A stretch of 58,109 nucleotides of DNA from Denitromonas ohlonensis. GTDB taxonomy: Bacteria; Pseudomonadota; Gammaproteobacteria; Burkholderiales; Rhodocyclaceae. Both the position numbers and the translations under genes were made by a program. The stretch spans positions 1-58,109 of the forward strand of contig NZ_VMNI01000009.1 of assembly GCF_007625205.1 (NCBI RefSeq). The letters run 5' to 3'. The notes below the pieces were generated by a model. The model saw nothing but the letters and a program-made list of their open reading frames with translations, did not search any database and was not told the origin of the DNA. This document shows positions 44,179 through 53,243 of this stretch, one piece after another. How positions within the stretch are numbered: the first letter of the stretch is position 1; every line of letters begins with the position of its first letter.

Positions 44179-44634
44179 TCAGCTTTCCCCACCATGCCTG
44201 CCACGACGATGCCCCGGCCGGAAGCGGAACTCTCGATCAAACACCGCCTGCTGCTCGGCGTCGAGCACCGGGTACAGCGCCTTCGTCGCGTCAGTCACCG
44301 TCGTCACCAGCGCCTGCCCCTGGTCCAGCCCTTGCTGGAGCTTGTCGAGCCGGCCCAGCGCGGTGGCCGGCATGCCGCCGCCGCGGAAGTCAGCCACGGC
44401 TTTTTCGACGTCACCAGCCTTGGCGGTCAGTGCCGACTCAAAGCCATCCCAGGCTGCCTGCTGCTGCGGCGTGATCTTGAGCGCGCTCTCCAGCGCATTC
44501 AGCTTGGCCTCGGCCTTGCGCACGATGGGCGGGTTCTCGCACCACTCACCGCCGCGAGCCACCACAGCCGTGGCACCCAGCCCGGCCAGCGTCAGTACAC
44601 CCACGGTGCCGATAATCAAGGTTTTGCGTTTCAT
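44179..44634 (-). CDS. Spy/CpxP-like periplasmic chaperone protein
   Basis: A 151-residue protein with a signal peptide (MKRKTLIIGTVGVLTLAGLG to VARGG). The mature part is helical and contains two LTxxQ-type motifs in degenerate form (KITPQQQAAWDGFESAL and LDAEQQAVFDREF), the signature of Spy/CpxP. It ends in an Arg/His-rich tail. It is divergent from a response regulator/histidine kinase pair, as cpxP is from cpxRA. Probable role: periplasmic chaperone or feedback sensor partner of that system. Confidence 0.82.
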   Translation of the reverse strand: MKRKTLIIGTVGVLTLAGLGATAVVARGGEWCENPPIVRKAEAKLNALESALKITPQQQAAWDGFESALTAKAGDVEKAVADFRGGGMPATALGRLDKLQQGLDQGQALVTTVTDATKALYPVLDAEQQAVFDREFRFRPGHRRGRHGGES

Positions 44635-44755
44635 GTCCTGCTCCTTCGGGAGTCACCCAAGCGGTGACGACAGCGCCAGTATGCGCAGCCCATGTAAGCC
44701 GCATTTGTCTGGCTGGGCCCCCTTACGCAAGACTGTGTATCGGCCGGCGGACTTG

Positions 44756-44796
44756 ATACATTGGCATACAAAGCCGCTGGCGGGCTGCGGTATAAA
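44756..44796 (+). promoter_or_regulatory. Candidate autoregulated promoter of the two-component system
   Basis: ATACA occurs twice with a 10-bp period (44756, 44766). TATAAA at 44791-44796 is a plausible -10, placing the repeats over a poor -35. OmpR-type regulators bind such direct repeats, so this may be an activator-dependent start. The rest of the divergent gap (44635-44817) shows no other signal. Confidence 0.4.
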
Positions 44797-44817
44797 CAGC
44801 CCACACCGGAGCATCCA

Positions 44818-45555
44818 ATGACCGAATCCCCCGACCACATCCTCATCGTCGACGACGACCGCGAGATCCGCAGCCTGCTGAGCGACTACCTCGAACGCCA
44901 GGGCCTGCGCTGCACCGCCGTGGCCGACGGTCGCCAGATGCAGGCCGCGCTCGACAAGCACCGCTTCGACCTCATCGTGCTTGATGTCATGCTGCCCGGC
45001 GAAGACGGCCTGAGCCTGTGCCGCAAACTGCGCGTCGACTCGCAAGTGCCCATCCTCATGCTCACCGCCCGCGGCGACGACATGGACCGCATCCTCGGGC
45101 TGGAGATGGGCGCCGATGACTACCTCGCCAAGCCCTTCGTCCCGCGCGAACTGCTCGCCCGCATCAGCGCCGTGCTGCGCCGCACCCGCGCCCTGCCGCC
45201 CAATCTGGCCGCGCAAGCCAGCGCCCACACCCGCTACCTCGACTTTGCCCAGTGGCGGCTCGACACCGCCGAGCGCCACCTGATCGCCCCCGACGGCGTC
45301 ACCGTGCCGCTCACCGGCGGCGAGTACCGGCTGCTGCAGGTCTTCCTCAGCCACCCGCAGCGCGTGCTCAATCGCGACCAACTGCTTGAACTCACCCAGG
45401 GCCGTGAAGCCGACGCCTTCGACCGCTCCATCGACTTGCTGGTCAGCCGCCTGCGCGCCCGGCTGCGTGACGACGCCCGCGAGCCGGCCGTGCTCAAAAC
45501 CGTCCGCGGCGAAGGCTATGTGCTGGCCGCCACCGTCGCCGGAGCGGCCGAATGA
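44818..45555 (+). CDS. OmpR-family response regulator
   Basis: A 245-residue regulator. The receiver domain (residues 1-120) has the acidic pair in ILIVDDDREIRSLL, the phospho-acceptor Asp in LIVLDVMLPGEDG and the Lys in DDYLAKPFVPREL. The C-terminal winged helix (~140-240) includes FDRSIDLLVSRLRARLRDDA. Start: ATG 44818 after CGGAG. It overlaps the kinase gene by 4 bp. Confidence 0.95.
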   Translation: MTESPDHILIVDDDREIRSLLSDYLERQGLRCTAVADGRQMQAALDKHRFDLIVLDVMLPGEDGLSLCRKLRVDSQVPILMLTARGDDMDRILGLEMGADDYLAKPFVPRELLARISAVLRRTRALPPNLAAQASAHTRYLDFAQWRLDTAERHLIAPDGVTVPLTGGEYRLLQVFLSHPQRVLNRDQLLELTQGREADAFDRSIDLLVSRLRARLRDDAREPAVLKTVRGEGYVLAATVAGAAE

Positions 45556-46874
45556 GCGGACCCAAACACCGCCGCGGCCACAGCCTGTTCCGCCGGCTGA
45601 TGCTGATCTGGCTGCTCGGCCTGGCTGTGGTCATCGCCGTCAGCCTTGGCCTCTCGCTTGGCGCCAGCGGCCGCGCCCTGCGCGACCAGCTGTATACCCA
45701 AATGGCGCACGACATCGCCTCCGCCGCGCGCCTGATGGACTACCTGCCGCCCGCCGAACGCGCCGACTGGCTCACCTCGCTCGACCGCCCCTACTACCGC
45801 TTCGCCCTCGCCCCGCCACCCGAGCGTGGTTACAGCGGCGAGCACCTTGAAGACGAAGCCGCGCTCGACTTACTACGCGACGCCCTCGGCGACCGCCCCT
45901 TCACCATCCGCGGCGAATGGAAAAGCCCCGCCGGCCGGCCCGCCCTGTATCTCGGCCTCACGCTGACCGACGGCACGCCCTTCAGCGTCACCCTCACCTC
46001 GCCCGCCGGCTTTATGCCACGCGGCCGGCTATTCGCCGCCGGCGCGCTGCTCGTGCTCGGTGTGATGGCGCTCACCTGGCTGGCCGTGCGCCTCGCCACC
46101 CGGCCCATCTCACGTCTGGCCGACGCCGCCCGCGCCCTCGGCGACAACCCCGAGCGCGATCCCCTGCCCGAAGACACCGGCCCGCGCGAAGTGCGCGACG
46201 CCGCCCGCGCCTTCAACCAGATGCAGACCCGCATCCGCAGCCACATGGCCGAGCGCACGCAGATCCTCGCCGCCATCTCGCACGATCTGCAAACCCCCAT
46301 CACCCGATTGCGCCTGCGCAGCGAACTGCTCGACGACGCCGCCACCCAGACCCGCTTCAACGCCGACCTCGACGCCATGCAAGCGCTGGTGCGCGAGGGC
46401 CTCGACTACGCACGCAGCCTCGACTCGAACGAGGCCAGCCGAAGCATCGACCTCAACGCCCTGCTCGACACCCTGCGCCTCGAAGCCGACGAAATGGCCA
46501 TGCCGGTCACCCTCGACGGCCGCGCCAGCCAGCCCTACACCGGCCGCCTGCAAGGCCTGCGCCGCGCACTGTGGAACCTGATCGACAACGGGGTGAAATA
46601 CGGCGAACGGGTCGACATCACCGTCACCGAAACCGACACCGGCTGGCAGATCGACATCCGCGACCACGGCCCCGGCCTGCCCGAGTCCGAACGCGAGTCG
46701 GTGTTCGAACCCTTCTACCGCCGCGAAGCCTCACGCAACCGCGACACCGGCGGCACCGGCTTAGGGCTGGCGATCACCCGCAATCTGCTGCGTGCGCAAG
46801 GCGGCGAAGTGGTGCTTGAAAACGCTGACGGCGGTGGCTTGCGGGCGCGAGTCACCCTCACTCGGGCGGGCTAA
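45552..46874 (+). CDS. Sensor histidine kinase
   Basis: A 440-residue membrane kinase: TM1 ~15-38, a periplasmic part ~40-160, TM2 ~162-182, HAMP ~183-235, the H-box AAISHDLQTPITRLRLRSEL with phospho-His near 243, N-box NLIDNGVKYG, then DHGPGLPESE and GGTGLGLAIT. Its layout resembles EnvZ/CpxA/OmpR-type kinases. Partner of the upstream regulator, coupled by overlap. Its 3' end overlaps the next gene by 17 bp antiparallel. Confidence 0.95.
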   Translation: MSGPKHRRGHSLFRRLMLIWLLGLAVVIAVSLGLSLGASGRALRDQLYTQMAHDIASAARLMDYLPPAERADWLTSLDRPYYRFALAPPPERGYSGEHLEDEAALDLLRDALGDRPFTIRGEWKSPAGRPALYLGLTLTDGTPFSVTLTSPAGFMPRGRLFAAGALLVLGVMALTWLAVRLATRPISRLADAARALGDNPERDPLPEDTGPREVRDAARAFNQMQTRIRSHMAERTQILAAISHDLQTPITRLRLRSELLDDAATQTRFNADLDAMQALVREGLDYARSLDSNEASRSIDLNALLDTLRLEADEMAMPVTLDGRASQPYTGRLQGLRRALWNLIDNGVKYGERVDITVTETDTGWQIDIRDHGPGLPESERESVFEPFYRREASRNRDTGGTGLGLAITRNLLRAQGGEVVLENADGGGLRARVTLTRAG

Positions 46875-47463
46875 CCGGCGCGTCCTCGCGGTGGCTGCCG
46901 AGACTGGCCGAGAGCTTGCGCGTGATCTTCGCCATGCTCACCTCGGCCCGCTCAAAGCCATACACAAATTTGGGGAAATCCAGCGGCGCCTGCGCGGCCC
47001 AGATGGCTTCGTGCTGGTCGGGCGGCAAGATGCGCAGCGGATCGCCCACCGCCACCCAGCCAATCGGCACGGTCTCGCCCGCTGGCAACGTGGTGCGCAG
47101 ATGCACCACCGCGTTGATGCGCACCTCGCAGCCCTGCCCCAGCCGCGCCCCGTGAAACACCGACGCACCGGTGGCGATGAATACATCATCCGCCACCGTG
47201 CAACCGACCACATGCGCGCCGGGCCCGACCAGGCAGTGCCTGCCGATCGTCAGCGCATGGTCTGCCGTGCTGCGCAGCACCGCGTTCTCGAGCACGATCA
47301 CGCACTCACCGAGGTCGATACGACTGCCCTCGGCGATGATCTGTGCACCATGCATCACCCGGCAACCGGGGCCGATGTGCACATTGCCGCACACGGTGGC
47401 GGTCGGCGCCACCCAGGCGTCGGGGTCGATGGTGGGCGCATGGCCGAGATGCGTGAGCAGCAT
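46858..47463 (-). CDS. Gamma-carbonic-anhydrase/PaaY-like hexapeptide protein
   Basis: A 201-residue left-handed beta-helix protein with hexapeptide repeats (WVAPTATVCGNVHIGPGCRV, then GRHCLVGPGAHVVGCTVADD). The metal-binding His residues expected in gamma-CA relatives appear as VMHGAQI, VVGCTV and VFHGARL. One of the three positions is Cys instead of the usual His, which may weaken zinc binding. No operon partner. Catalytic role uncertain. Confidence 0.85.
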   Translation of the reverse strand: MLLTHLGHAPTIDPDAWVAPTATVCGNVHIGPGCRVMHGAQIIAEGSRIDLGECVIVLENAVLRSTADHALTIGRHCLVGPGAHVVGCTVADDVFIATGASVFHGARLGQGCEVRINAVVHLRTTLPAGETVPIGWVAVGDPLRILPPDQHEAIWAAQAPLDFPKFVYGFERAEVSMAKITRKLSASLGSHREDAPVSPPE

Positions 47464-47508
47464 GGGATCACTCCGAGTCGAGATGCGTCGATCCTGCGCT
47501 GAAACGGC

Positions 47509-48882
47509 TCAGTCCGGCAAGACGGATTGAATCGCCGCCCACACCCGTTCCATATCCGCCTGCGTCGTCGCCCAATGGCTGATCGCACCGCGAATCGCGC
47601 TTTGCCCGAAGAGCACCGTCGGCGTCATGAAAACCTCGCCGGTCGCGTTGATCCGTGCGAGCAGCGCGGCCGCGTCGCCCTCAACCGGCGCAAAACAGAA
47701 GCCGTTCAGCGTCACTGGCGCGAGCAGGCGCAGCCGTGGCTCGGCGGCGATCTGCTCACCCAGCCAGCGCGCTTGGTCGCAATTGCGCTCCACGACCTCG
47801 GCGTAGCCCGCCTGTCCGTAGGCGCGCAGCGTAAACCACGCGGGCAAGGCGCGAAACCGGCGGGAGTTTTCAGGCGTCAGTTGCAAGAAGTTGCCCGGCT
47901 CGACCTCGCCGCGCAGGTAGGCCGCGTGGTTGCGAAACACCTCGGCCTGCAGCGGTAAATGGCGGGTCAGCGCGACCGCCGAGTCGTAGGGCACGTTGAG
48001 CCATTTATGGCAATCGACGGTGATCGAGTCGGCCGCCGCCCAGCCCGCCAGGCGCGGCCGGTAACGGGCGCTCGCTGCGGCGATGCCGGCGAAGGCCGCG
48101 TCCACATGCAGCCAGAAATCGAAGCGTGTTTTCAACGCGGCGATGGCGGCCAGATCATCGAAGTCACAGGTGTTCACCGTGCCCGCATTCGCCACCACGA
48201 TGCACGGCCCCGGCGCGTCCGCCAGCGCCTCGGCGAGCGCCGCCACATCAACCGCCTCGCGCCCCGGCAGCGCGGCCACCCGGTGCAGGCTCTGCCGCCC
48301 CAGACCGAGCATGGCCAGACTCTTGATCGTGCTCGAATGCGCGCCGGCACTCAAGACTCGAACCGGCCCCAGCGCGGCCAGCCCGGCCTCGGCCACATCC
48401 ACCCCCGCCTGCGTACCCAGCCACTGACGCCCCGTCGCCAAGCCCACAAAATTGGCCATGGTCGCGCCCGACACGAAAGCCCCATTGAAGCATTCGGGTA
48501 GGCCGAGCATGTCGCGAAACAGCGCGAGGGTTTCAAGCTCCAGCGCACCGGCGTTGGAGTCGGCCGAGCCGGTGGCGTTCTGGTCGATCGCACTGGCCAG
48601 CCAGTCGCCGACCAGCGCGGCGGGCGTAGCGCCTCCGGTGACGAACCCAAAGTAACGTGGCCCCGCGCTGGCCGCAAGGCCGGGCGAGAACCGGGTCAGG
48701 AATTCGCTCAGCGCAGCGCGAGCACCGCCGCGCTCGGCGAACGGCGCAGCGGGAGGCGAGCCACCGGCCACCGGCTGGGTCGGCAGCTTGGCCAGAAACT
48801 GGCTCGCCTGCGCGCACACCTCGCGCAACAGCGCGTCGGTCTGGGCGTGGTCGTCGGACAGGAAATCGTGTGTTTTCGACAT
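47509..48882 (-). CDS. Pyridoxal-dependent group II decarboxylase
   Basis: A 457-residue PLP enzyme of the aromatic-L-amino-acid/diaminobutyrate/glutamate decarboxylase family. RYFGFVTGGATPAALVGDWL, FVSGATMANFVGLATGRQW, HVDAAFAGIAAAS and the PLP-lysine motif VDCHKWLNVPYDSAVAL are visible. Many such proteins in proteobacteria have unknown amino-acid substrates. Located alone between a hexapeptide protein and a DUF3291 gene. Confidence 0.88.
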   Translation of the reverse strand: MSKTHDFLSDDHAQTDALLREVCAQASQFLAKLPTQPVAGGSPPAAPFAERGGARAALSEFLTRFSPGLAASAGPRYFGFVTGGATPAALVGDWLASAIDQNATGSADSNAGALELETLALFRDMLGLPECFNGAFVSGATMANFVGLATGRQWLGTQAGVDVAEAGLAALGPVRVLSAGAHSSTIKSLAMLGLGRQSLHRVAALPGREAVDVAALAEALADAPGPCIVVANAGTVNTCDFDDLAAIAALKTRFDFWLHVDAAFAGIAAASARYRPRLAGWAAADSITVDCHKWLNVPYDSAVALTRHLPLQAEVFRNHAAYLRGEVEPGNFLQLTPENSRRFRALPAWFTLRAYGQAGYAEVVERNCDQARWLGEQIAAEPRLRLLAPVTLNGFCFAPVEGDAAALLARINATGEVFMTPTVLFGQSAIRGAISHWATTQADMERVWAAIQSVLPD

Positions 48883-48993
48883 GGGGCGCTCGCAGCCGCA
48901 AGAGCGGCAATCGGTAAAAGCTTACCCTGCGCGCCGCGCGCCATTTCTCAAAGAGACAATCCGGCCGAGTAAGACCGGGCCAGCACCGTCGCT

Positions 48994-49482
48994 TCAGTCG
49001 GCCGCCGTCAGCGCCCTGCGCCCGAGCGGCTGCCCGTCGGCATCAAACGCCTCTCGGAAACTGAAGGCCGTCGGCGAGGCGCCATTCGCGTTCAACTCGG
49101 CCAACCGCGCCATCGCCTCGGCCATGTCGGGCCGGTGCCCGGCCGGCACCCACCACAACACCATATGCATGTCGGCCGCCTTGGCAAACCACTCACGCCG
49201 ACGCGTCATCACCGACTTGTGCGCCGAGCGATACACATAGTCGAACAAGGCCTCGCTACTCGCCCACACCGACAGGTTGATGATCATGTCGGCGTCGTCT
49301 GGCGCCGAGGAGCTGCCCTCGCGCGAATCACCTTCGAAACGCCACACAAAGCCGGGGCTGCGCTCCGCCAAGGCGTTGATCTCGTCGAGCCGCGCCACGA
49401 AGTCCGCCAGTTGCGGCGAATCGATGGGCGCGAGCAGACGCGCGACATTGAGTTGGGCCAGTTGCATGGCGGGAGCAGTCAT
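48994..49482 (-). CDS. DUF3291 domain protein
   Basis: A 162-residue protein. MQLAQLNVARLLAPIDSPQL and the antibiotic-monooxygenase-like DADMIINLSVWASSEALFDYV pattern match DUF3291, a dimeric alpha-beta barrel domain. The start is ATG 49482, before which the frame adds only poor sequence. No clear function. Confidence 0.8.
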   Translation of the reverse strand: MTAPAMQLAQLNVARLLAPIDSPQLADFVARLDEINALAERSPGFVWRFEGDSREGSSSAPDDADMIINLSVWASSEALFDYVYRSAHKSVMTRRREWFAKAADMHMVLWWVPAGHRPDMAEAMARLAELNANGASPTAFSFREAFDADGQPLGRRALTAAD

Positions 49483-49573
49483 CGGACGATCCTTGTGAGG
49501 CAGGTCAACCGCATCATCACGCGTATCGCCGCGCAGGACAAACGCGTCTTTTTCACAGTCCCACAAGTTTCAT

Positions 49574-50551
49574 TCACGCTGGCTCCGGCCCGAAGCCCGC
49601 CGCCGCGTCGGCCGCCATCTCGGCCCGCAGCCAGTCGACAAAGGCCTGACGCAGCGGGGTTTCGCCGCCACGCTGCGGCAACACCAGCCAGTAGGCCCAG
49701 CGCCGCGGCAGGCCATCCGCATCAAAGCCGTGCTCGGCCGACACATCCTGCCCCTCGCGGTACATCACCGGCACCTCGACATCGAACAGTCGCGTGAGCT
49801 GGCCGTTGCGCAAGGCCAGCGCCGCCAGCGATCCGCGCGCCAGCGCCACGCCCTGCCCCTCGATGGCCGCCTGCACCACCAGCCCCGAATCATTTTGCAT
49901 CAGGCCAGCACTCGGCTCCGGCCAGTCCAGCCCGACCGCGCGAAACCATGGCACCCAGTCCTCACCGTCCGAACGCAGCAGCGGCAAGCCGGCCAGCTCC
50001 GCCGGCGTGCGCGGCAGCCGACCGGCAAAGCGCGCGCCGACCACCGGAAACAACACATCGGCCATCAGCAATTCGCTGCGCACCCCGGTGTAGCCGCCAA
50101 AGCCCCAACGGATCGCCACATCCACGCCATCGCGCACAAAATCCGACCGCTCGGTGGTGGACACCACATTCACTTCACAACCCGGATTCGCCTCGATAAA
50201 GCCTGCAATCCGCGGCGCCAGCCAGCGCCCCGCAAAAGACGGCATCACGCTGATCGACAGCCGGTTCACATTGATCCGCCGGCGCAACACCCCCACCGTA
50301 TCCGACACCTGACGCAGCGCCTCGTTGCTCACCGCCAGCAACTCTTCGCCCGCGCGAGTCAGCACCACCGCCCGCCCCTGACGTGAAAACAGCGGGAACT
50401 CAAGCCACGCCTCCAACGCACGAATCTGATGGCTCACCGCGCTGTGGGTCACATGCAGTTCTTCCGCCGCACGCGTAAAGCTCAAATGCCGCGCCGCCGC
50501 TTCGAAGGTGCGCAAGGCCGGCAAGGGGGGGAGTTTTCCAGGCGCTTCCAT
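49574..50551 (-). CDS. LysR-family regulator, GcvA-like
   Basis: A 325-residue LysR protein. HTH: LPALRTFEAAARHLSFTRAA, then LHVTHSAVSHQIRALEAWLE; effector domain residues ~95-300 begins RLSISVMPSFAGRWLAPRIA. Divergent from a DUF2917 gene, a pairing common in betaproteobacteria, so it probably controls that gene. Confidence 0.9.
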   Translation of the reverse strand: MEAPGKLPPLPALRTFEAAARHLSFTRAAEELHVTHSAVSHQIRALEAWLEFPLFSRQGRAVVLTRAGEELLAVSNEALRQVSDTVGVLRRRINVNRLSISVMPSFAGRWLAPRIAGFIEANPGCEVNVVSTTERSDFVRDGVDVAIRWGFGGYTGVRSELLMADVLFPVVGARFAGRLPRTPAELAGLPLLRSDGEDWVPWFRAVGLDWPEPSAGLMQNDSGLVVQAAIEGQGVALARGSLAALALRNGQLTRLFDVEVPVMYREGQDVSAEHGFDADGLPRRWAYWLVLPQRGGETPLRQAFVDWLRAEMAADAAAGFGPEPA

Positions 50552-50662
50552 AGGCGAGTTTTATTCACACAGGGGCAAGAAATGATCGTTTCCGGAAAAG
50601 CCACGAGAAGGCCATGCTTAAAGCCATTCAGGACATATCGTTAGCGCCGCCGGAGAATACCA

Positions 50663-50995
50663 ATGCAAGCCACACTAACACAGCACCCCGACAAACTCGC
50701 CGCCAACTCAGTGCGCTCAATCGACCATTTCCAGGGCGGCACCGTGCACTGCCTGCGCGGCCGCTTGTGGATCACCGCCGAAGGCCACGCCCAGGACATC
50801 TGGCTCACGCCCGGCATGCGCCTCACCCTCCCTGACCCCGGCAAAGTCGTCATCCAGGCCGACACGGACAGCACGCTGTCGCTCATCGCCCCGCCGCAGC
50901 GGCGGCCGCTGACCGTCTCGCTGCAACACCTATGGCAGCGCCTCCAACGACCGGCGACCGGGGTGATCGGACCGAGGTGTGATGGGGCGTGCTGA
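50663..50995 (+). CDS. DUF2917 domain protein
   Basis: A 110-residue soluble protein with the DUF2917 core (LRGRLWITAEGHAQDIWLTP, then MRLTLPDPGKVVIQADTDST), a small cupin-like beta fold. No operon partner other than the divergent LysR. The 3' part is followed by a region (50996-51180) with no gene. Confidence 0.78.
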   Translation: MQATLTQHPDKLAANSVRSIDHFQGGTVHCLRGRLWITAEGHAQDIWLTPGMRLTLPDPGKVVIQADTDSTLSLIAPPQRRPLTVSLQHLWQRLQRPATGVIGPRCDGAC

Positions 50996-51180
50996 GAAAC
51001 TGCTTCGCGACATCGGTGCCATCTTGCCGCACGATGCCAGACAAACCCAACTCGCATGCAGGCCAGCAAATGATCTGCCATCATGCCAACGGAAAACACT
51101 GACCGGCCGACGATCCCATCGTCGCGCCGACGCGCAACCAACACATACAACCGCGCCTTCTTGCGGGCCCAAAATCGCAC

Positions 51181-51687
51181 ATGCGCTTGATCGGCTTCAT
51201 CGGAATCCTTGCTCTGCTGGCCATTGCAATCTTTGGCATCGTCATCTCCATACAGGCGGGCGACCTCAAAGGTATTGGCTTGATGCTACTCATGATCGGT
51301 ATGCTCGGCCTCTTCGCCAACATGCTGTGGCGAGGCGCTCAAATATCCCGCAGCCTCGATTCATCGGAGCGCTTGGCCGAAGGATGGGCCGGCGAATCAG
51401 TTAGCCCCTTTTTTCGTGATCAAATCGCAAAATCAATCGAAGGTCACGTACTCATTGTTGGCACGGCGGCCTCAATAACAATGGCTGTCGCTACACAGAC
51501 TCTGCCGGCTACGAGCATCTTCTGGAGCGAAAAGGCCGCACGACACACGGCGCTTTTCGGCTTTTGGCCGCTCTTGGCATTTGTCTTTTACGTACGAATA
51601 TGCGGCCCTCACTTTGTAACAAGCTGGCCCAAAGTGATGACAATGCTGGCCGTCGTCGCATTTCCATTCCTGATCACCTACGCATAA
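51181..51687 (+). CDS. Hypothetical membrane protein
   Basis: A 168-residue protein with about four hydrophobic segments (residues ~3-24, 30-50, 88-108 and 140-166). No family recognised. The coding sequence is clearly more AT-rich than its neighbours, and there is no good ribosome site before ATG 51181, so it may be an acquired or decaying gene. Reality as a gene is moderately supported by frame length and membrane pattern. Confidence 0.5.
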   Translation: MRLIGFIGILALLAIAIFGIVISIQAGDLKGIGLMLLMIGMLGLFANMLWRGAQISRSLDSSERLAEGWAGESVSPFFRDQIAKSIEGHVLIVGTAASITMAVATQTLPATSIFWSEKAARHTALFGFWPLLAFVFYVRICGPHFVTSWPKVMTMLAVVAFPFLITYA

Positions 51688-51779
51688 CGCTTGGCATCGC
51701 AGGTCTGATGCCTACTGGGACCACTGCATTTCGCCATTTCACCGCGATACCATGGCGCAATATCATCACGACCCAAACC

Positions 51780-52655
51780 ATGCTCACCCTCCCCCCACCC
51801 CACACCCTGATCGCCTTCGAAGCGGCCGCCCGCCACGGCAGCTTTCTGCGTGCGGGCGAAGAGCTGTGCATCACGCCGTCGGCGGTGAGTCATCGGATCA
51901 AGGCGCTGGAGGACTGGCTGGGGCAGGCGCTGTTTTTGCGGGTCAGCCGGAAGATCGAGCTGACCGCGGCGGGGGCGGCGTATCTGGCCGAGGTTCGGCC
52001 GGCGCTGGAGCGCATCGAGGCGGCGTCGCGGCAGTTGCGGCGGCAGGCGGGGCAGACGCTGCGTATCAGCGTGGCGCCGGCTTTCGGGGCGAAGTGGCTG
52101 GTGGGGCGGCTGGCGGGGTATCAGCAGACGCATCCGGCGCTGGAGTTTGCGCTGTCAGCCTCGACCCGGCTGGACCCGATGCTCGATGGCACGGCCGACC
52201 TCGGCTTGCGCTATGGCCGCCCGCCGTGGCCGGGGCTGTCCGCCTTCAAACTGAGCGATGAGACGGTGACGCCGCTATGCACTCCGGCGCTGGCGGCGAC
52301 ACTGAAAACACCCGCCGATCTCGCCGGCGTGCGCCTGCTACGCCATCCGCTGCTGCCCTGGCAGCCGTGGTTTGCGGCCGCGGGGCTGGACTGGCCGGCA
52401 CCGGAGAGCGGGCCGGAGTTTGATGACGCAATGATGATGCTCGAGGCGGCAGCCGCCGGCAGTGGCGTGGCGCTGAGCGTGGGGCTGCTGGCACGCAGCT
52501 ATCTGGCAGCGGGCACGCTGGTGGCGCCCTTCGATGTGTCCGTGCCCGGCCTGGGCTTTTACGCCGTGCTGCCACCGGCGGCGGCCAACCAGGCGTGGAT
52601 TCGCGATTTTGTGCGCTGGTTGCAGCTTGAGGTGCGCACACCGCAGACGGAATAG
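51780..52655 (+). CDS. LysR-family regulator, GcvA-like
   Basis: A 291-residue LysR protein. HTH: TLIAFEAAARHGSFLRAGEE, then CITPSAVSHRIKALEDWLGQ; effector domain residues ~90-285. The start ATG 51780 has no clear Shine-Dalgarno. The third GcvA-type regulator in 10 kb, with no obvious partner, since the following gene is a secreted protein and the preceding gene is the AT-rich unknown. Possible target: the secreted protein. Confidence 0.85.
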   Translation: MLTLPPPHTLIAFEAAARHGSFLRAGEELCITPSAVSHRIKALEDWLGQALFLRVSRKIELTAAGAAYLAEVRPALERIEAASRQLRRQAGQTLRISVAPAFGAKWLVGRLAGYQQTHPALEFALSASTRLDPMLDGTADLGLRYGRPPWPGLSAFKLSDETVTPLCTPALAATLKTPADLAGVRLLRHPLLPWQPWFAAAGLDWPAPESGPEFDDAMMMLEAAAAGSGVALSVGLLARSYLAAGTLVAPFDVSVPGLGFYAVLPPAAANQAWIRDFVRWLQLEVRTPQTE

Positions 52656-52778
52656 GACGTTCACCCGGCATCGGCAACGACTCCCCCCGCGATACGCGAT
52701 TTTCCTGCGCTGGATCAGAGCAGCGCCCGCCGTGCGTTGGCACACTGCGCTCTGTTTTTCACCGACTCGGAGACTTTC

Positions 52779-53243
52779 ATGCGTTTGCTGTTCGCTGCCC
52801 TCGCCCTTGCCATCCCCCTGAGCGCCATTGCCGAGCCGGTGGCCTGTCCGGATGCGGCCACCGTCAAACAAGTCAATGCCTGCCCGACGACCGAAGAGCT
52901 TCAGTACACCTTTGACGGCTACTGCGGTAGCAACGCCCGGCTCTACAGCCCACTGGACACGACCTGCGAGAGCTTTGAAAGCTACCGCAAGCTCAAAGAC
53001 ATTGCGCTGTGGGAATCGACCGATGGCCAATTTGCCAACTACCTGTCCTGCGACATGCCCAAGGACGAGATGGCCAAGGCCAAGCCGGTGAGCATCAGCG
53101 TGAGCCAGAAGAAGGGCATCACGATGCTGCGTTGCGACTACTCCAATGGCACGTATTTTGTGCAGCGTTCGCGCACCAAGTGCACCGTGCCGGCTGAAGG
53201 CACCTGCCCGGCCGATGGCCCCTGCGTGGCACAGTGCGAGTAA
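52779..53243 (+). CDS. Secreted cysteine-rich protein, unknown function
   Basis: A 154-residue protein with a signal peptide (MRLLFAALALAIPLSAIAEP). The mature ~135 residues contain ten cysteines, an even number that suits five disulfides, ending in GTCPADGPCVAQCE. No family recognised. The longer frame starts outside the signal, so ATG 52779 was preferred. Convergent with the MscS gene with no gap between stop codons. Confidence 0.7.
   Translation: MRLLFAALALAIPLSAIAEPVACPDAATVKQVNACPTTEELQYTFDGYCGSNARLYSPLDTTCESFESYRKLKDIALWESTDGQFANYLSCDMPKDEMAKAKPVSISVSQKKGITMLRCDYSNGTYFVQRSRTKCTVPAEGTCPADGPCVAQCE

Noticed and set aside
43065-52655. A single operon or tandem duplication of the three LysR genes
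   Set aside because: They lie kilobases apart on different strands, differ clearly in sequence, and each has its own neighbour.
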